This document shows, in pieces, positions 10,801-19,555 of a stretch of 64,000 bases of DNA. The DNA comes from Thraustochytrium sp. TN22 (taxonomy: Eukaryota > Sar > Bigyra > Thraustochytrida > Thraustochytriidae): NCBI GenBank assembly GCA_013306675.1, contig JABLUY010000049.1:105125-169124 (forward strand), given 5' to 3'. Each line of letters starts with the position of its first letter. Within the stretch, counting starts at the first letter, position 1. Under the pieces are notes generated by a model that had not been told where the DNA came from, did no database searches, and saw only the letters and a list, made by a program, of their open reading frames with translations. Position numbers and translations under genes: made by a program.

Positions 10801-12556
10801 AAGTCAGGACGTCACGCGGTCCCGTCTGGAAGCGTTGTTCTTGCTCCTCACGGCGCTCAACCTGCTCACGGAGCTGCGCGACCTGTGGCTCGACTTCCGG
10901 CGCACGGGCAACCCGCTCGCGTACTTTGAGTCAGCGTGGAACTACATTGACCTGCTCAATATCTTTCTGCTTGCGTCGAACGCCATGACCTGGATCAGCT
11001 TCTATTCCTTCTATGCAGCCAAGTACAGCCCGCAGCAGCGCTACAACGTGTATTTGGATCTGGAAGCAAAGGCCCGTTACCTGGCCGTGAATGCCACCGG
11101 CATGGAAGAGATGCTCGAGATCTTCGTCTTCACCGACACCATGTCCAGTCTCATGCTCGCCTACATGGCCAGTAGTGGCGGTTCGCTCGTGCTCGTCGTG
11201 CTGCGCGTCCTCAAGGTGCTCGACTTCCAGAAGCGCATGGGCCTCGTCACGCGCACCATCTCCAACGCCGCCACGGACCTTGCGCACTTTGCCATCCTCT
11301 TCACCATGATCTTCTCCTGCTACGCCTGCCTGGCGTACATCATCTTCGGGTCGAGTATCGTCGGCTTCTCCACTGTCGCGCGCTCTTTCAATACTTGCTT
11401 CTCCATTCTCCTGGGCGACATTGAGGTCAGCGAAGAGCTCTTTATGCACCCGAGCCTGGGCGCCGCCGTCATGTTCTACTACACCTTCATCTTCCTGGCA
11501 TACTTTATCCTCATGAACATCCTCCTGGCCATCCTCGTGGAGGCCTTCGTGGAGGTGAAAAAGTCGGCCGAGTATAGCCAGAGCCTCCCGGCGGAGCTCG
11601 CGCAGATGGCGTCTGCCGTCGTCAAGACGCTCCCAGGCTTTAGACTTGACCCCAAGGCGCATCTGCCCGATGAGCAGATCATCGACCTGACATCGGACTG
11701 GATGATGGAGAACCGCATCCTCCAGGAGGAGAGCAAGATCGGCCGCCGCACGTACCATACGGAGGGGTTTGAAGCAAACCGGGACCAGCTCATTGCTATC
11801 TTGGAGTCGGAACTCGAGCGCGTACGGCACCAGCGCAAGACATCCACCTCGGCGGAAGCCGCAAATGTGCTGGGTCACAAGACCGCCAGCCCTCTCAGCG
11901 CGCTGCTTGCGAATGAGGCGGCCACCACTGGGCGTCTCGCATCGCAGATTGCAGACAACATCCTCCATCGCTATGGCCGGGGCAAGGACGTCATCCATTC
12001 TTCCGACGTGCGACGAGTTGTTCCTGTAGACCGAACTCCGAGCACCGCCATGCAGCAGCGCGCCGCGCTTGCCATGCGCCGCATGACCATGTCCGCCGTG
12101 GCCCGTCTCAAGGGCATGGCACGTGATGCCGCGGCTGACACGGTTCAGTCGCGCGCTCTGCAGGAGCGCAAGCCTTCGAATGAACGCGCCCAAGCAGCGG
12201 AGAAGGACGAAGGCATCGAGAGCGTGCTAGGAGGAGGAGGGGCAGCAGGCGCACAGGTCGACCGGACGCATATCGAATCTAAGCGGGCGCAAGCCGACGG
12301 TCAGCAAGCCGGCGGTCAATCCCTGAAATTCTTCTCCGTGGGAAAGCGGCCTTTTGTCAACCTCAGCATTCCGCGGGCCTCGCAGGTCAAGTATAGCGCT
12401 CGGGAAAAGACCCGAGGCCAGGAGCAAGACGAGGAGGATTCCTTTGAGGATGAAGTGAAGCCCCTCCCAGAGTTCGCACCAACACCAAGCCGTCGGACCA
12501 CGGCCTTCATCCCGCAGCCCAAAGACCTTCGCGAGCCACGTGGACCTTCACCGTGA
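7832..12556 (+). CDS. PKD2: Polycystin-2-like (TRPP) channel with LNR and cysteine-rich modules, copy 1
   Basis: A predicted cation channel of 1574 residues. The order is: a cytosolic N-terminus with NLYKENRKGEVD; a first membrane helix at about 78-98; an extracellular loop; about nine six-cysteine modules at 343-685; two LNR (Lin12/Notch) modules at about 707-775 ending in GLDLGDCC; a polycystin (TOP-like) domain around 865-985; then five more helices. Pore features match PKD2: 'FSTVARSFNTCFSILLGD' has the LGD filter, followed by S6 'YFILMNILLAILVEAF'. The cytosolic tail is helical and charged. The ATG at 7832 was chosen because the paralogue downstream starts comparably and the upstream in-frame extension is microsatellite. 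No intron is apparent. The next gene is its tandem duplicate, so the pair may form homo- or heteromers. A ciliary membrane location is inferred from the family. Confidence 0.9.
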   Translation: MATAAVAAALANVDDGVVMEQPFAGRKRPRVSAGAPRSPSNLYKENRKGEVDMLPGRVLVENIHEQLVLNRENRANYCNVFMFIFYVILYVSILGLQRAPAESFKVEEAIKTALFSETTGTLEWSTGEIVTNMNSVSHIWSWFDTNVVSAIFLDPTCGDGICEKPLEYSQWLHNGCSDDCGAYPSSKTSKVVVNVTADFEDADELAAASWNLCSTTHDVCYFEENQVFTSYNESQVYSLSLLDGVWEVQLTALRGGIIGGVYLETSETTYYLVNATDDEADNVTDGNATSSGVRYVAEVSTVRTYLAEWSKCVSADSSGVSASDLAAIATQCEAATGQAKAICSSEDCSACSESKCYATDGCDFDTESSSCVVAVCGNEPLQCLYCSTAAACQANSGCTWSSTDASCSAYCSASACSSAACALSEDACVGQTGSYCVWDAAAEIACRSPTADELCARDCSVCTSTQCSAQSGCSWDKGSCVADSGSSDSGGSGESSTSEDMSAYTCADDACFACTNKNQCTTTRSGCIWESTYCVPDTSLCANVCSQCIDEADCAAQTYCSWNSTTSVCDDLGLCLNGCEYCTSQTNCETNTLCTWDSSTLTCSTAPTCESECSMCADKGSCDTNGACSWSAGSCVTSDRRQLLELPRRLADSCGITSSCDACSDDQTMCEKKSNCDFDYQFWSCDDNGDAAEVTSACDEASGGSCTFALESNGICDEECNIGECYYDDGACADTASLLTYMCEDLCYCDMLGDGVCNAACNNAACGLDLGDCCERVFTDELAVEFQLWNFYTPDTIERLTPDPLTPRKRYLASTNRLVGGVLLMQERHSRGDCPSQRFAELGEECSSGEASEEPFGADPVFMRNSSLNTDPAVYKAKNSYYNLSDLTEVSELGLPYGFQHYATADGSLAGFPVYMDVNLGYDRAQQYLAYMREGFYLDSDTDTMSVNMITYNAEVRMFASTKITFTFEDGGRIGMSYLVQTLRVESYATSQDVTRSRLEALFLLLTALNLLTELRDLWLDFRRTGNPLAYFESAWNYIDLLNIFLLASNAMTWISFYSFYAAKYSPQQRYNVYLDLEAKARYLAVNATGMEEMLEIFVFTDTMSSLMLAYMASSGGSLVLVVLRVLKVLDFQKRMGLVTRTISNAATDLAHFAILFTMIFSCYACLAYIIFGSSIVGFSTVARSFNTCFSILLGDIEVSEELFMHPSLGAAVMFYYTFIFLAYFILMNILLAILVEAFVEVKKSAEYSQSLPAELAQMASAVVKTLPGFRLDPKAHLPDEQIIDLTSDWMMENRILQEESKIGRRTYHTEGFEANRDQLIAILESELERVRHQRKTSTSAEAANVLGHKTASPLSALLANEAATTGRLASQIADNILHRYGRGKDVIHSSDVRRVVPVDRTPSTAMQQRAALAMRRMTMSAVARLKGMARDAAADTVQSRALQERKPSNERAQAAEKDEGIESVLGGGGAAGAQVDRTHIESKRAQADGQQAGGQSLKFFSVGKRPFVNLSIPRASQVKYSAREKTRGQEQDEEDSFEDEVKPLPEFAPTPSRRTTAFIPQPKDLREPRGPSP
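8858..9890 (+). repeat. Cysteine-rich module array in polycystin copy 1 (about 9 units)
   Basis: Residues 343-685 of the protein contain about nine units of 30-45 residues with the pattern C-x3-C-x2-C-x4/5-C-x4/6-C-x-W-x4/7-C. The last unit is preceded by an Arg-Arg-Gln-Leu sequence. The layout superficially resembles PSI or furin-like modules, but I do not recognise a named family. Confidence 0.8.
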
Positions 12557-13152
12557 AAGCATCCCGAGCTGCTTACCTGCCTTGTTCACTGTTCACATCA
12601 TCTTTGTAATTTATGATTTCAGCCCGCCGCCTTGGACGGTTAGCAAGATGATTGCCAAGATCAGCCCAAGCATCAAGATGCAGCATGGACCAGCATGAGG
12701 TCGCCTCAGCCAACACCATGATCTGGCCATTGCCAAAAGCCGCCACTGCAGGCTTTCAGTTGTGCTTGCTTGGGACGTCCGATTCATGCACTTCAAGCAC
12801 TCACTCAGCCTCTCGAGGTGAGCCTGAGAGGTCAGTGATTGATGCCAGCGCTGACTGCAAATGCGTGCGCGCGCACGTGCATGCATGGACCCTCGGGGGC
12901 CAATAACACGCGACCTTGTGCCGGGTCTTGTGCCGCCACGTGCCAAAAGGCGCCAAAAGAGAGAATCACTGATGATGACCAGCGCGACGGTTGGGGCCGG
13001 GCCGCGCGCGCATTCGGCAGGCGGCTTCGGCGTGCAGAGCTGTCCGAGCGCTGCGCAGCGTGCATGCACAGGCGCGAGCGCGACCCAGAGCCACGGGTCG
13101 AGCGCGCCCTGGGCTGACCGCCGGGCGCGTCCCAGCCCAGCACAGGCCCAGC
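12557..13152. other. Intergenic region between the tandem polycystins
   Basis: About 600 bp of 3' flank and promoter. A CCAAT sequence lies at about 12900, following an alternating CGCACGTGCATGCATGG stretch. No convincing gene is seen. Confidence 0.6.
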
Positions 13153-16100
13153 ATGCAGACGGGCGGCGTCGTGTCGGCCGCCCTGGCCGCCATGGAAGAG
13201 CAGGAGGCGCAGGACAGGGTGCTGCGCGGCAAGCGGATAGGAAGCCCGGGCGCGCAGCGGCTGAGCTCCGTGATGTCACCGGGCGGCGTGCAGCGGCCGC
13301 CCAACAACCTGTACAAGGAGGACCGCAAAGGCGAGGTGGACATCTTGCCGGGCCGCGTGCTGGTGGAGAACATCCACGAGCAGCTCGTGCAGAACCGGGA
13401 GAACCGAGCCAACTACTGCAATCTGTTCTGGTTCATGCTATACGTGATTCTCTACGTAGCCATCCTCGGCATGCAGCGCGCCCCCGCCGAGTCCTTCATG
13501 GTGGAGGAGGCCATCAAAACGGCGCTCTTCAGCGAACACACCAACACACTGGAATGGTCAAGCGGCGAGATCGTCATCAACATGGATAGCATCTCGCACA
13601 TCTGGAGCTGGTTCGAGAACGCCTTCGTGGGTCGGATCTTCGTCGACCCGACCTGCGGCGACGGCATCTGCGACAGTCCACTTGAGTACCGCCAGTGGCT
13701 GCATCACGGCTGCAGCGACGACTGCGGCACCTACCCTTCGTCCAAGACGACCAAGGTTGTGGTCAATGTGACGGCAGATTTTGAGGATGACGACGAGCTG
13801 GCCGCGGCAAGCTGGAACCTCTGCTCCTTGACGCACGACGTGTGCTACTTCGAGGCAGACCAGGTCTTCGAGTCGTACAACGAGTCGCAAGTGCATGAGG
13901 TCAGCCTGCTCGATGGCGCCTGGGAGATCCAGCTCACCGCGCTGCGCGGCGGCATTGTGGGCCAGGTGTACACCGAGACTTCCGAGATTGTGAGCGTCCT
14001 AACCAACTCCACGGAAGACTCCAACTCGACTGAGGACGCTGGCAACGCGACCTCCACCGCCACTTACACAAGCGAGGTGCAAATCACGCGTACATACATG
14101 GTGGAGTGGACCAAGTGCGCAAATGGCGACGAGAGCGGCAGCCGGTCCGCGACGATCGAGTCCATCAAGGAGGAGTGCGAAGCCGCGACCGGTGAGGTAA
14201 AGCGCGCTTGCAGCAGCGACGACTGTGGCGCATGCGGTGAAACGCGATGCTATGAGCTGGCCGCGTGCGACTACGATACCGACACCGAGACCTGCGTGGA
14301 GGCTACCTGTGGCAACGAGCCACTCCAGTGCCTCTACTGCACGTCGGCGGCCGCGTGCACCGTCAACACGAACTGTGGCTGGGACCCGCTCTACGCGTAC
14401 TGCTTTGCGCGCTGCTCTCCCGACGACTGCTCCTCTGCCACGTGCGGTGCATCTAGGGAGGCCTGCGTGGAGGGGACCGACGGCTACTGCGTGTGGGACT
14501 CCACGGCAGCGGTCTCGTGCATGACGCCAACGCAGGCGCAGCTGTGCGCACGAGACTGCGCCCTGTGCAACCAGAACCAATGCACGGGTCTCGCAGCCTG
14601 CTATTGGGAGGATGGAGAGTGCCTCACGAGCAGCGACTCTTACTCGTCCTGGCAAGAGGAGGACATGTCTGCATACACCTGCGAAGACGCCTGTTTTGCC
14701 TGTACCACGGCCACCAAGTGCAGCACCGTGCGCAGCGGCTGCTTTTGGGACAGCGGCTCGGGGTCTTGCATGCCAGACACCAACCTTTGCGTGAATGTCT
14801 GCAGCCTGTGCTCAACTGCGACTTCATGTGAAGCGCAACCGTACTGCTGGTGGAGCGAGGACACCACCTCATGCGAGAATTACGGCATGTGCATCAATGG
14901 CTGCGACTACTGTTACACACAGGCAGACTGCACGCGCAACACCCTGTGTGCTTGGGACGTCAATGCATACGAGTGCAAGACCAAGACCTCTTCGTGCGCC
15001 ACCACATGCTCCACTTGCGCAGATGAGACTGCCTGCGTCGGAAGCGACCAGGGGTGCGCCTGGACTGCAGACAACGGCTGCGAAGACGCGGTCGTCGAAG
15101 ACGTCTCCAGCTACACGTGCTCACAGACGTGCTTCGCGTGCGACGAGACTCAGTGTGGCGCCGTGCGCGCTCCCTGCTACTGGGACGGCGAAGCGTGCTA
15201 CGCGGACGAAATCTGCGCGAATGACTGCACACTCTGCATCGACTCGGGCCCGTGCCTCAATGCGCGGCCGGGCTTCTGCTCGTGGGATCCTGAACTTCTC
15301 TCGTGCAGCAACCTGGAGCTCTGTGCCAATGAGTGCCAGTACTGTGCAGACGAGGACGCCTGCGCCTTCAACCCAACCTGCTTCTGGGATGCAACCGGAC
15401 TCGCGTGCAAGCTCGATGACTGTGACGAGACATGCGGCAGCTGCTCGACCGGAACAGAGTGCGACGGCAGCGCGGCCGGCTGCTCCTGGGACGGCTCCGC
15501 TTGCGTCGCCGCGATGTCTGCCTGCGACTCGGATTGCGCGACCTGCGTCGATTCAGCTGAGTGCGGAGCCAGTGCGCATGGCTGCGCCTGGGATGGAAGC
15601 GCCTGCGCCTCAGCGGACTGCGGCAACACGTGTAGCATCTGCGTGGATAGTGCCGCGTGCGCGGAGAACGCCGCCTGTGCGTGGGATGGGAGCGCTTGTA
15701 TAGTTGCGGACTGCAGCAATTTGTGCAGCAAGTGCACCAACAGTACTGCCTGCACAAGCAACGCAGCCTGCGCGTGGGACGGATCTCTCTGCGATGCAGC
15801 AGACTGCGAAGCAGACTGCGCGCTCTGCAGCGACTCCACGACCTGCAGCGGAAGTGGCGCCAGCTGCTTCTGGACCGGAAGCACTTGCACCCTCGCGGAT
15901 TGTGGCAACACGTGCGGTGCATGCACCAGCAGTCCCGCGTGTGCCGAGAACGCAGCCTGTGCATGGGACGGCAGCGCATGCATTGTTGCGAGTTGCTCGT
16001 CAGATTGCTCTCTCTGCAGCGAGTCCACAGCCTGTAGCGGCAGCGAGGCCAACTGCCTCTGGACCGGGTCGACGTGCACGGCGAGGACCTGTGAAAACAC

Positions 16101-19083
16101 ATGCGGCGAGTGCGCTGACTCCACCGCATGCGAAAGCAATACAGCTTGCACATGGAGCGCCTCATCCTGCTACGCTGCATCAACCTGCGCATCTAACTGC
16201 GCGTTGTGTGGCCTGCAGACGGGTTGCTTGAGCAGTCCCGCGGGGTGCTATTGGAGCGGCTCTGCGTGCACGACAGCATCCTGCAGTAACACGTGCGCGA
16301 TGTGCGCTGACGGTGTCGCGTGCGCCAACAATGCGGCCTGCACTTGGGACGGCAGCTCTTGCACGGCCTCAAGACGTCGCCAGCTCGCAACGGCATGCAG
16401 CTCGACGAGTTCCTGCGAAGCCTGCAGTGACAATCCGACAACGTGCGAGAAGAAGTCCAACTGCGAATTCGACTATCAGTTTTGGGAGTGTTATGACACT
16501 GGCGCCGGGCAAGACGTGAGCGAGGAGTGCGAGACGGCCTCAGGAGGCGCTTGCACATATGCTCTCATGTACAACAGCATTTGCGACGATGCGTGCAACA
16601 TCGGCGCGTGCTACTACGACAATGGCTCTTGCGAGGACACGGCCGACCTGCTCACATTTATGTGCTCGGACCTGTGCTACTGCGACATGTTGGCGAACGA
16701 CGAGTGCGACACGGAATGCAACAACGCGGCATGCGGGCTGGACCTGGGAGACTGCTGCGAGCGCGTCTTCACGGACGCGCTTGCGGTGGAGTTCGAGCTG
16801 TGGAACTACTTCACTCCGGAGACCATTGAGCGGCTGACGCCGGACCCACTCATCCCCCGCAAGCGGTACCTGGCGTCTTCGAACCGTATCGTGGGCGGCG
16901 TCCTGCTCATGCAGGAACGTCTCGAGCGCGGGACGTGTCCCGGAAATCGGTTCGCGAGGCTGGGTGACCAGTGCGCGACTGGAAACGCCGCCAAGAACCC
17001 GTACGGCGCAGACCCGGTCTTCTTGCGCAATAGCTCACTTAACACGGACGCCACCGTGTACAAGGCCAAAAACCTGTACTACAACCTATCGGACCTGAAC
17101 GAAGTGAGCGCGCTAGGCATGCCGTACGGCTTCCATTACTTCCAGGTCGGGGATGACGACACCATGGGCGGTTATCCAGTCTATCTGGATGTAAATTTGG
17201 GCTACGACCGCGCTCGAAAGTACCTTGCATACATGCGCGAGGGCTTTTACCTGGACAGCGATACCAACGCCATGTCCGTGAATGTGATCACGTACAATGC
17301 AGAGGTGCGCATGTTTGCCAACACCAAAGTGAGCTACACCTTTGAGGAAGGCGGCCGCATCTCCATGTCCTACCTGGTGCAGACGTTCCGCGTGGAGTCG
17401 TACACGACGGAGCAGGACGCGGTGCGTTTTAAGCTGGAGATTGTCTTTCTCATTCTCACGGCGCTCAACCTACTGACCGAGGTGCGTGACCTGGTGCTGG
17501 ACTTTCATCGCACGGGTAACCCGCTGGCGTATTTCCAGTCCATTTGGAACTACATCGACATGATCAACATCTTCTTGCTCGCCTACAACGCCATGAACTG
17601 GGTGACCTTTTACAACTCATGGGCGGCCGAGTATGAGCCACAGGAGCGGTACAACGTGTACCTGGACCTGGAGGCCGAGGCCCGCTACCTAGGTGTCAAC
17701 CGCACTGGCATGAGCGAGATGCTCGATGCTTTCGCCCTCACCAACAAGATGTCGGACCTCATCCTGCAGTACATGGCATACAACGGCGTGGCGCTCATCC
17801 TGGTTGTGCTGCGCATTCTCAAGGTGCTCGATTTTCAGAAACGCATGGGCCTCGTCACACGCACGATCACCAACGCAGCTACAGACCTGGCGCACTTTGC
17901 CATCCTCTTCACCATGATCTTCTCCTGCTACGCCGGCCTGGCGTACATCATCTTTGGGTCCAGCATCATCGGCTTTTCCACCGTCGCCCGTTCCTTCAAC
18001 ACGTGCTTCTCCATCCTTCTCGGCGACATTGCCGTCAGCGAGGAGCTCTTCATGCACCCGAGCCTGGGAGCCGCCGTCATGTTCTACTACACCTTCATCT
18101 TCCTGGCGTACTTCATTCTCATGAACATCCTGCTGGCCATTCTCGTGGAGGCCTTTGTTGAAGTGAAGAAGTCGGCCGAGTTCAGCCAGAGCCTGCCGGC
18201 GGAGATGGCGCAGATGGTGATTGCGGTTGTCAAAGCGCTGCCAGGATTCCGGCTCGATGCCAAGGCACACCTGCCCGATTCCAAGATCATCGATCTCACG
18301 GCCGACTGGGTCATGGAGAATCGCATTTTGCAGGAGGAGCACAAGATCGGCCGCCGCACGTACCAGTCCGAGGGCTTCGAGGCGAACCGCGACCAGCTCA
18401 TAGCCATTCTCGAGTCCGAGCTGGAGCGCGTGCGCGAGCAAAAGAAGAACCCTAACGCCGCCGAAGCGGCCAGTGTGCTCGGCCACAAGGCGCTCAGCCC
18501 GCTCAACGCAATTCTCGAAAACGAGGCGGAAACCGTCTCGCACCTCGCCACGCAGATTGCAGAAAACATCCTCCATCGCTACGGCCATGGGAAGGACGTC
18601 GCAAGGACATCCCTTGCGCGCCGCGTCATCCCCGTGGACCTCCTGACCAACTCCGTTGCGCAGCAGCGCGCCTCGCAGGCCATTCAGATGATGCGCCGAA
18701 AGACCGCGTCGCGCTACAAGCTCGACGTGAAGCCCGACGGCGCGGACACAGCAGCAGAAGAAGAAGACAAGAGGAAACTGAAGGCCGAAGAGGAGGCCGG
18801 GGAGACAACGTCGAGGGCGCACGCGGACGCCGCGGCTGCACAAACAAGCCCGACTGGCGCCCTTGCGAAACGGACGCTCGTCAATCTCTTGGTCCCGCGG
18901 CCTTCAGGTCTCACATTAGCCAGTGATCGTCCTGCCGGAGCTCAGGGAGAGAAAGACAGCTCCGCCGAAGAGCTCAATACGTTGCTGGAGCTCGTGCGTA
19001 CGCCCACGGAACCTGTCCAGCCAGATGCGCCCGATGCGCCCTCCGAAAACCTCTCCGCCGCGCACTCCAAAAAATCCGACTGA
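13153..19083 (+). CDS. PKD2: Polycystin-2-like (TRPP) channel with LNR and expanded cysteine-rich modules, copy 2
   Basis: The tandem paralogue of the preceding gene, 1976 residues, with the same architecture. Near-identical segments include the N-terminal NLYKEDRKGEVD, the first helix (YVILYVAILGMQRAP), both LNR modules (GLDLGDCCERVFTD), the polycystin domain, the LGD pore loop and S6 (YFILMNILLAILVEAF). It differs mainly in the extracellular cysteine array, which spans residues about 353-1113 and has about 22 modules instead of 9. The 402-residue length difference equals about 13 modules of 31 residues. The most similar neighbouring modules (CAWDGSAC, CxWTGSTC) lie in the C-terminal half of the array, which suggests recent internal duplication. 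The ATG at 13153 is preferred; the in-frame upstream extension is Arg/Ala-rich and looks non-coding. Ciliary or plasma-membrane location is inferred. Confidence 0.9.
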   Translation: MQTGGVVSAALAAMEEQEAQDRVLRGKRIGSPGAQRLSSVMSPGGVQRPPNNLYKEDRKGEVDILPGRVLVENIHEQLVQNRENRANYCNLFWFMLYVILYVAILGMQRAPAESFMVEEAIKTALFSEHTNTLEWSSGEIVINMDSISHIWSWFENAFVGRIFVDPTCGDGICDSPLEYRQWLHHGCSDDCGTYPSSKTTKVVVNVTADFEDDDELAAASWNLCSLTHDVCYFEADQVFESYNESQVHEVSLLDGAWEIQLTALRGGIVGQVYTETSEIVSVLTNSTEDSNSTEDAGNATSTATYTSEVQITRTYMVEWTKCANGDESGSRSATIESIKEECEAATGEVKRACSSDDCGACGETRCYELAACDYDTDTETCVEATCGNEPLQCLYCTSAAACTVNTNCGWDPLYAYCFARCSPDDCSSATCGASREACVEGTDGYCVWDSTAAVSCMTPTQAQLCARDCALCNQNQCTGLAACYWEDGECLTSSDSYSSWQEEDMSAYTCEDACFACTTATKCSTVRSGCFWDSGSGSCMPDTNLCVNVCSLCSTATSCEAQPYCWWSEDTTSCENYGMCINGCDYCYTQADCTRNTLCAWDVNAYECKTKTSSCATTCSTCADETACVGSDQGCAWTADNGCEDAVVEDVSSYTCSQTCFACDETQCGAVRAPCYWDGEACYADEICANDCTLCIDSGPCLNARPGFCSWDPELLSCSNLELCANECQYCADEDACAFNPTCFWDATGLACKLDDCDETCGSCSTGTECDGSAAGCSWDGSACVAAMSACDSDCATCVDSAECGASAHGCAWDGSACASADCGNTCSICVDSAACAENAACAWDGSACIVADCSNLCSKCTNSTACTSNAACAWDGSLCDAADCEADCALCSDSTTCSGSGASCFWTGSTCTLADCGNTCGACTSSPACAENAACAWDGSACIVASCSSDCSLCSESTACSGSEANCLWTGSTCTARTCENTCGECADSTACESNTACTWSASSCYAASTCASNCALCGLQTGCLSSPAGCYWSGSACTTASCSNTCAMCADGVACANNAACTWDGSSCTASRRRQLATACSSTSSCEACSDNPTTCEKKSNCEFDYQFWECYDTGAGQDVSEECETASGGACTYALMYNSICDDACNIGACYYDNGSCEDTADLLTFMCSDLCYCDMLANDECDTECNNAACGLDLGDCCERVFTDALAVEFELWNYFTPETIERLTPDPLIPRKRYLASSNRIVGGVLLMQERLERGTCPGNRFARLGDQCATGNAAKNPYGADPVFLRNSSLNTDATVYKAKNLYYNLSDLNEVSALGMPYGFHYFQVGDDDTMGGYPVYLDVNLGYDRARKYLAYMREGFYLDSDTNAMSVNVITYNAEVRMFANTKVSYTFEEGGRISMSYLVQTFRVESYTTEQDAVRFKLEIVFLILTALNLLTEVRDLVLDFHRTGNPLAYFQSIWNYIDMINIFLLAYNAMNWVTFYNSWAAEYEPQERYNVYLDLEAEARYLGVNRTGMSEMLDAFALTNKMSDLILQYMAYNGVALILVVLRILKVLDFQKRMGLVTRTITNAATDLAHFAILFTMIFSCYAGLAYIIFGSSIIGFSTVARSFNTCFSILLGDIAVSEELFMHPSLGAAVMFYYTFIFLAYFILMNILLAILVEAFVEVKKSAEFSQSLPAEMAQMVIAVVKALPGFRLDAKAHLPDSKIIDLTADWVMENRILQEEHKIGRRTYQSEGFEANRDQLIAILESELERVREQKKNPNAAEAASVLGHKALSPLNAILENEAETVSHLATQIAENILHRYGHGKDVARTSLARRVIPVDLLTNSVAQQRASQAIQMMRRKTASRYKLDVKPDGADTAAEEEDKRKLKAEEEAGETTSRAHADAAAAQTSPTGALAKRTLVNLLVPRPSGLTLASDRPAGAQGEKDSSAEELNTLLELVRTPTEPVQPDAPDAPSENLSAAHSKKSD
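14209..16490 (+). repeat. Expanded cysteine-rich module array in polycystin copy 2 (about 22 units)
   Basis: Twenty-one regular modules plus one degenerate module occupy this stretch. Units 13-21 are the most uniform (about 31 residues each, CAWDGSAC or CxWTGSTC endings) and show alternating A/B unit types, consistent with duplication of two-module blocks. An Arg-Arg-Arg-Gln-Leu sequence precedes the last module, as in the first copy. Confidence 0.85.
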
Positions 19084-19555
19084 TGGTTATTTTCCACTGT
19101 GCAGTGGGTGGTGGTCGTAATTAATCTTGGATATCGATACAGTAGCAGAAGACTCGCGAGAGAGCGCCGCCGGAGCTCCGAACGTGCTCCGCTGTCGCGG
19201 CGTCGCCCCCTCAGGCTAGAGTAGCTGGCGCGCTCGTAGCTGAGTCCGCTACGACCAAGCTCCAGCTCATCGTGACTGCTGTGAAGGCTGAAGAGAAGGC
19301 GGCAATGAAGGCGTCCGCTCTCTCCCTTTCTCCTCCGTCAGCCTGAGCGCCAGCTCCTCGATCGCTGCTGGCAGGCACGCCAAGCCAAGGCGAGCGCTGG
19401 AAAGCCGCATTGACTCTTGTCCCATGAGCGCGCGGCGCGACAGCACAAGCCGCACCCCCATGGCGTCGCGGTGACCAGACCTCAATCGGCCCCGAGGCCG
19501 CGGCAGCGCGGCGGCGGCGGCGCGGCTGCGCGGCGGCGCGGCGGCGCGGCCAGGC
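19084..19555. other. Intergenic region upstream of PAM
   Basis: About 470 bp: the 3' flank of polycystin copy 2, then a GC-rich promoter with GCGGCGGCG runs just before the PAM start. No gene is seen. Confidence 0.55.
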
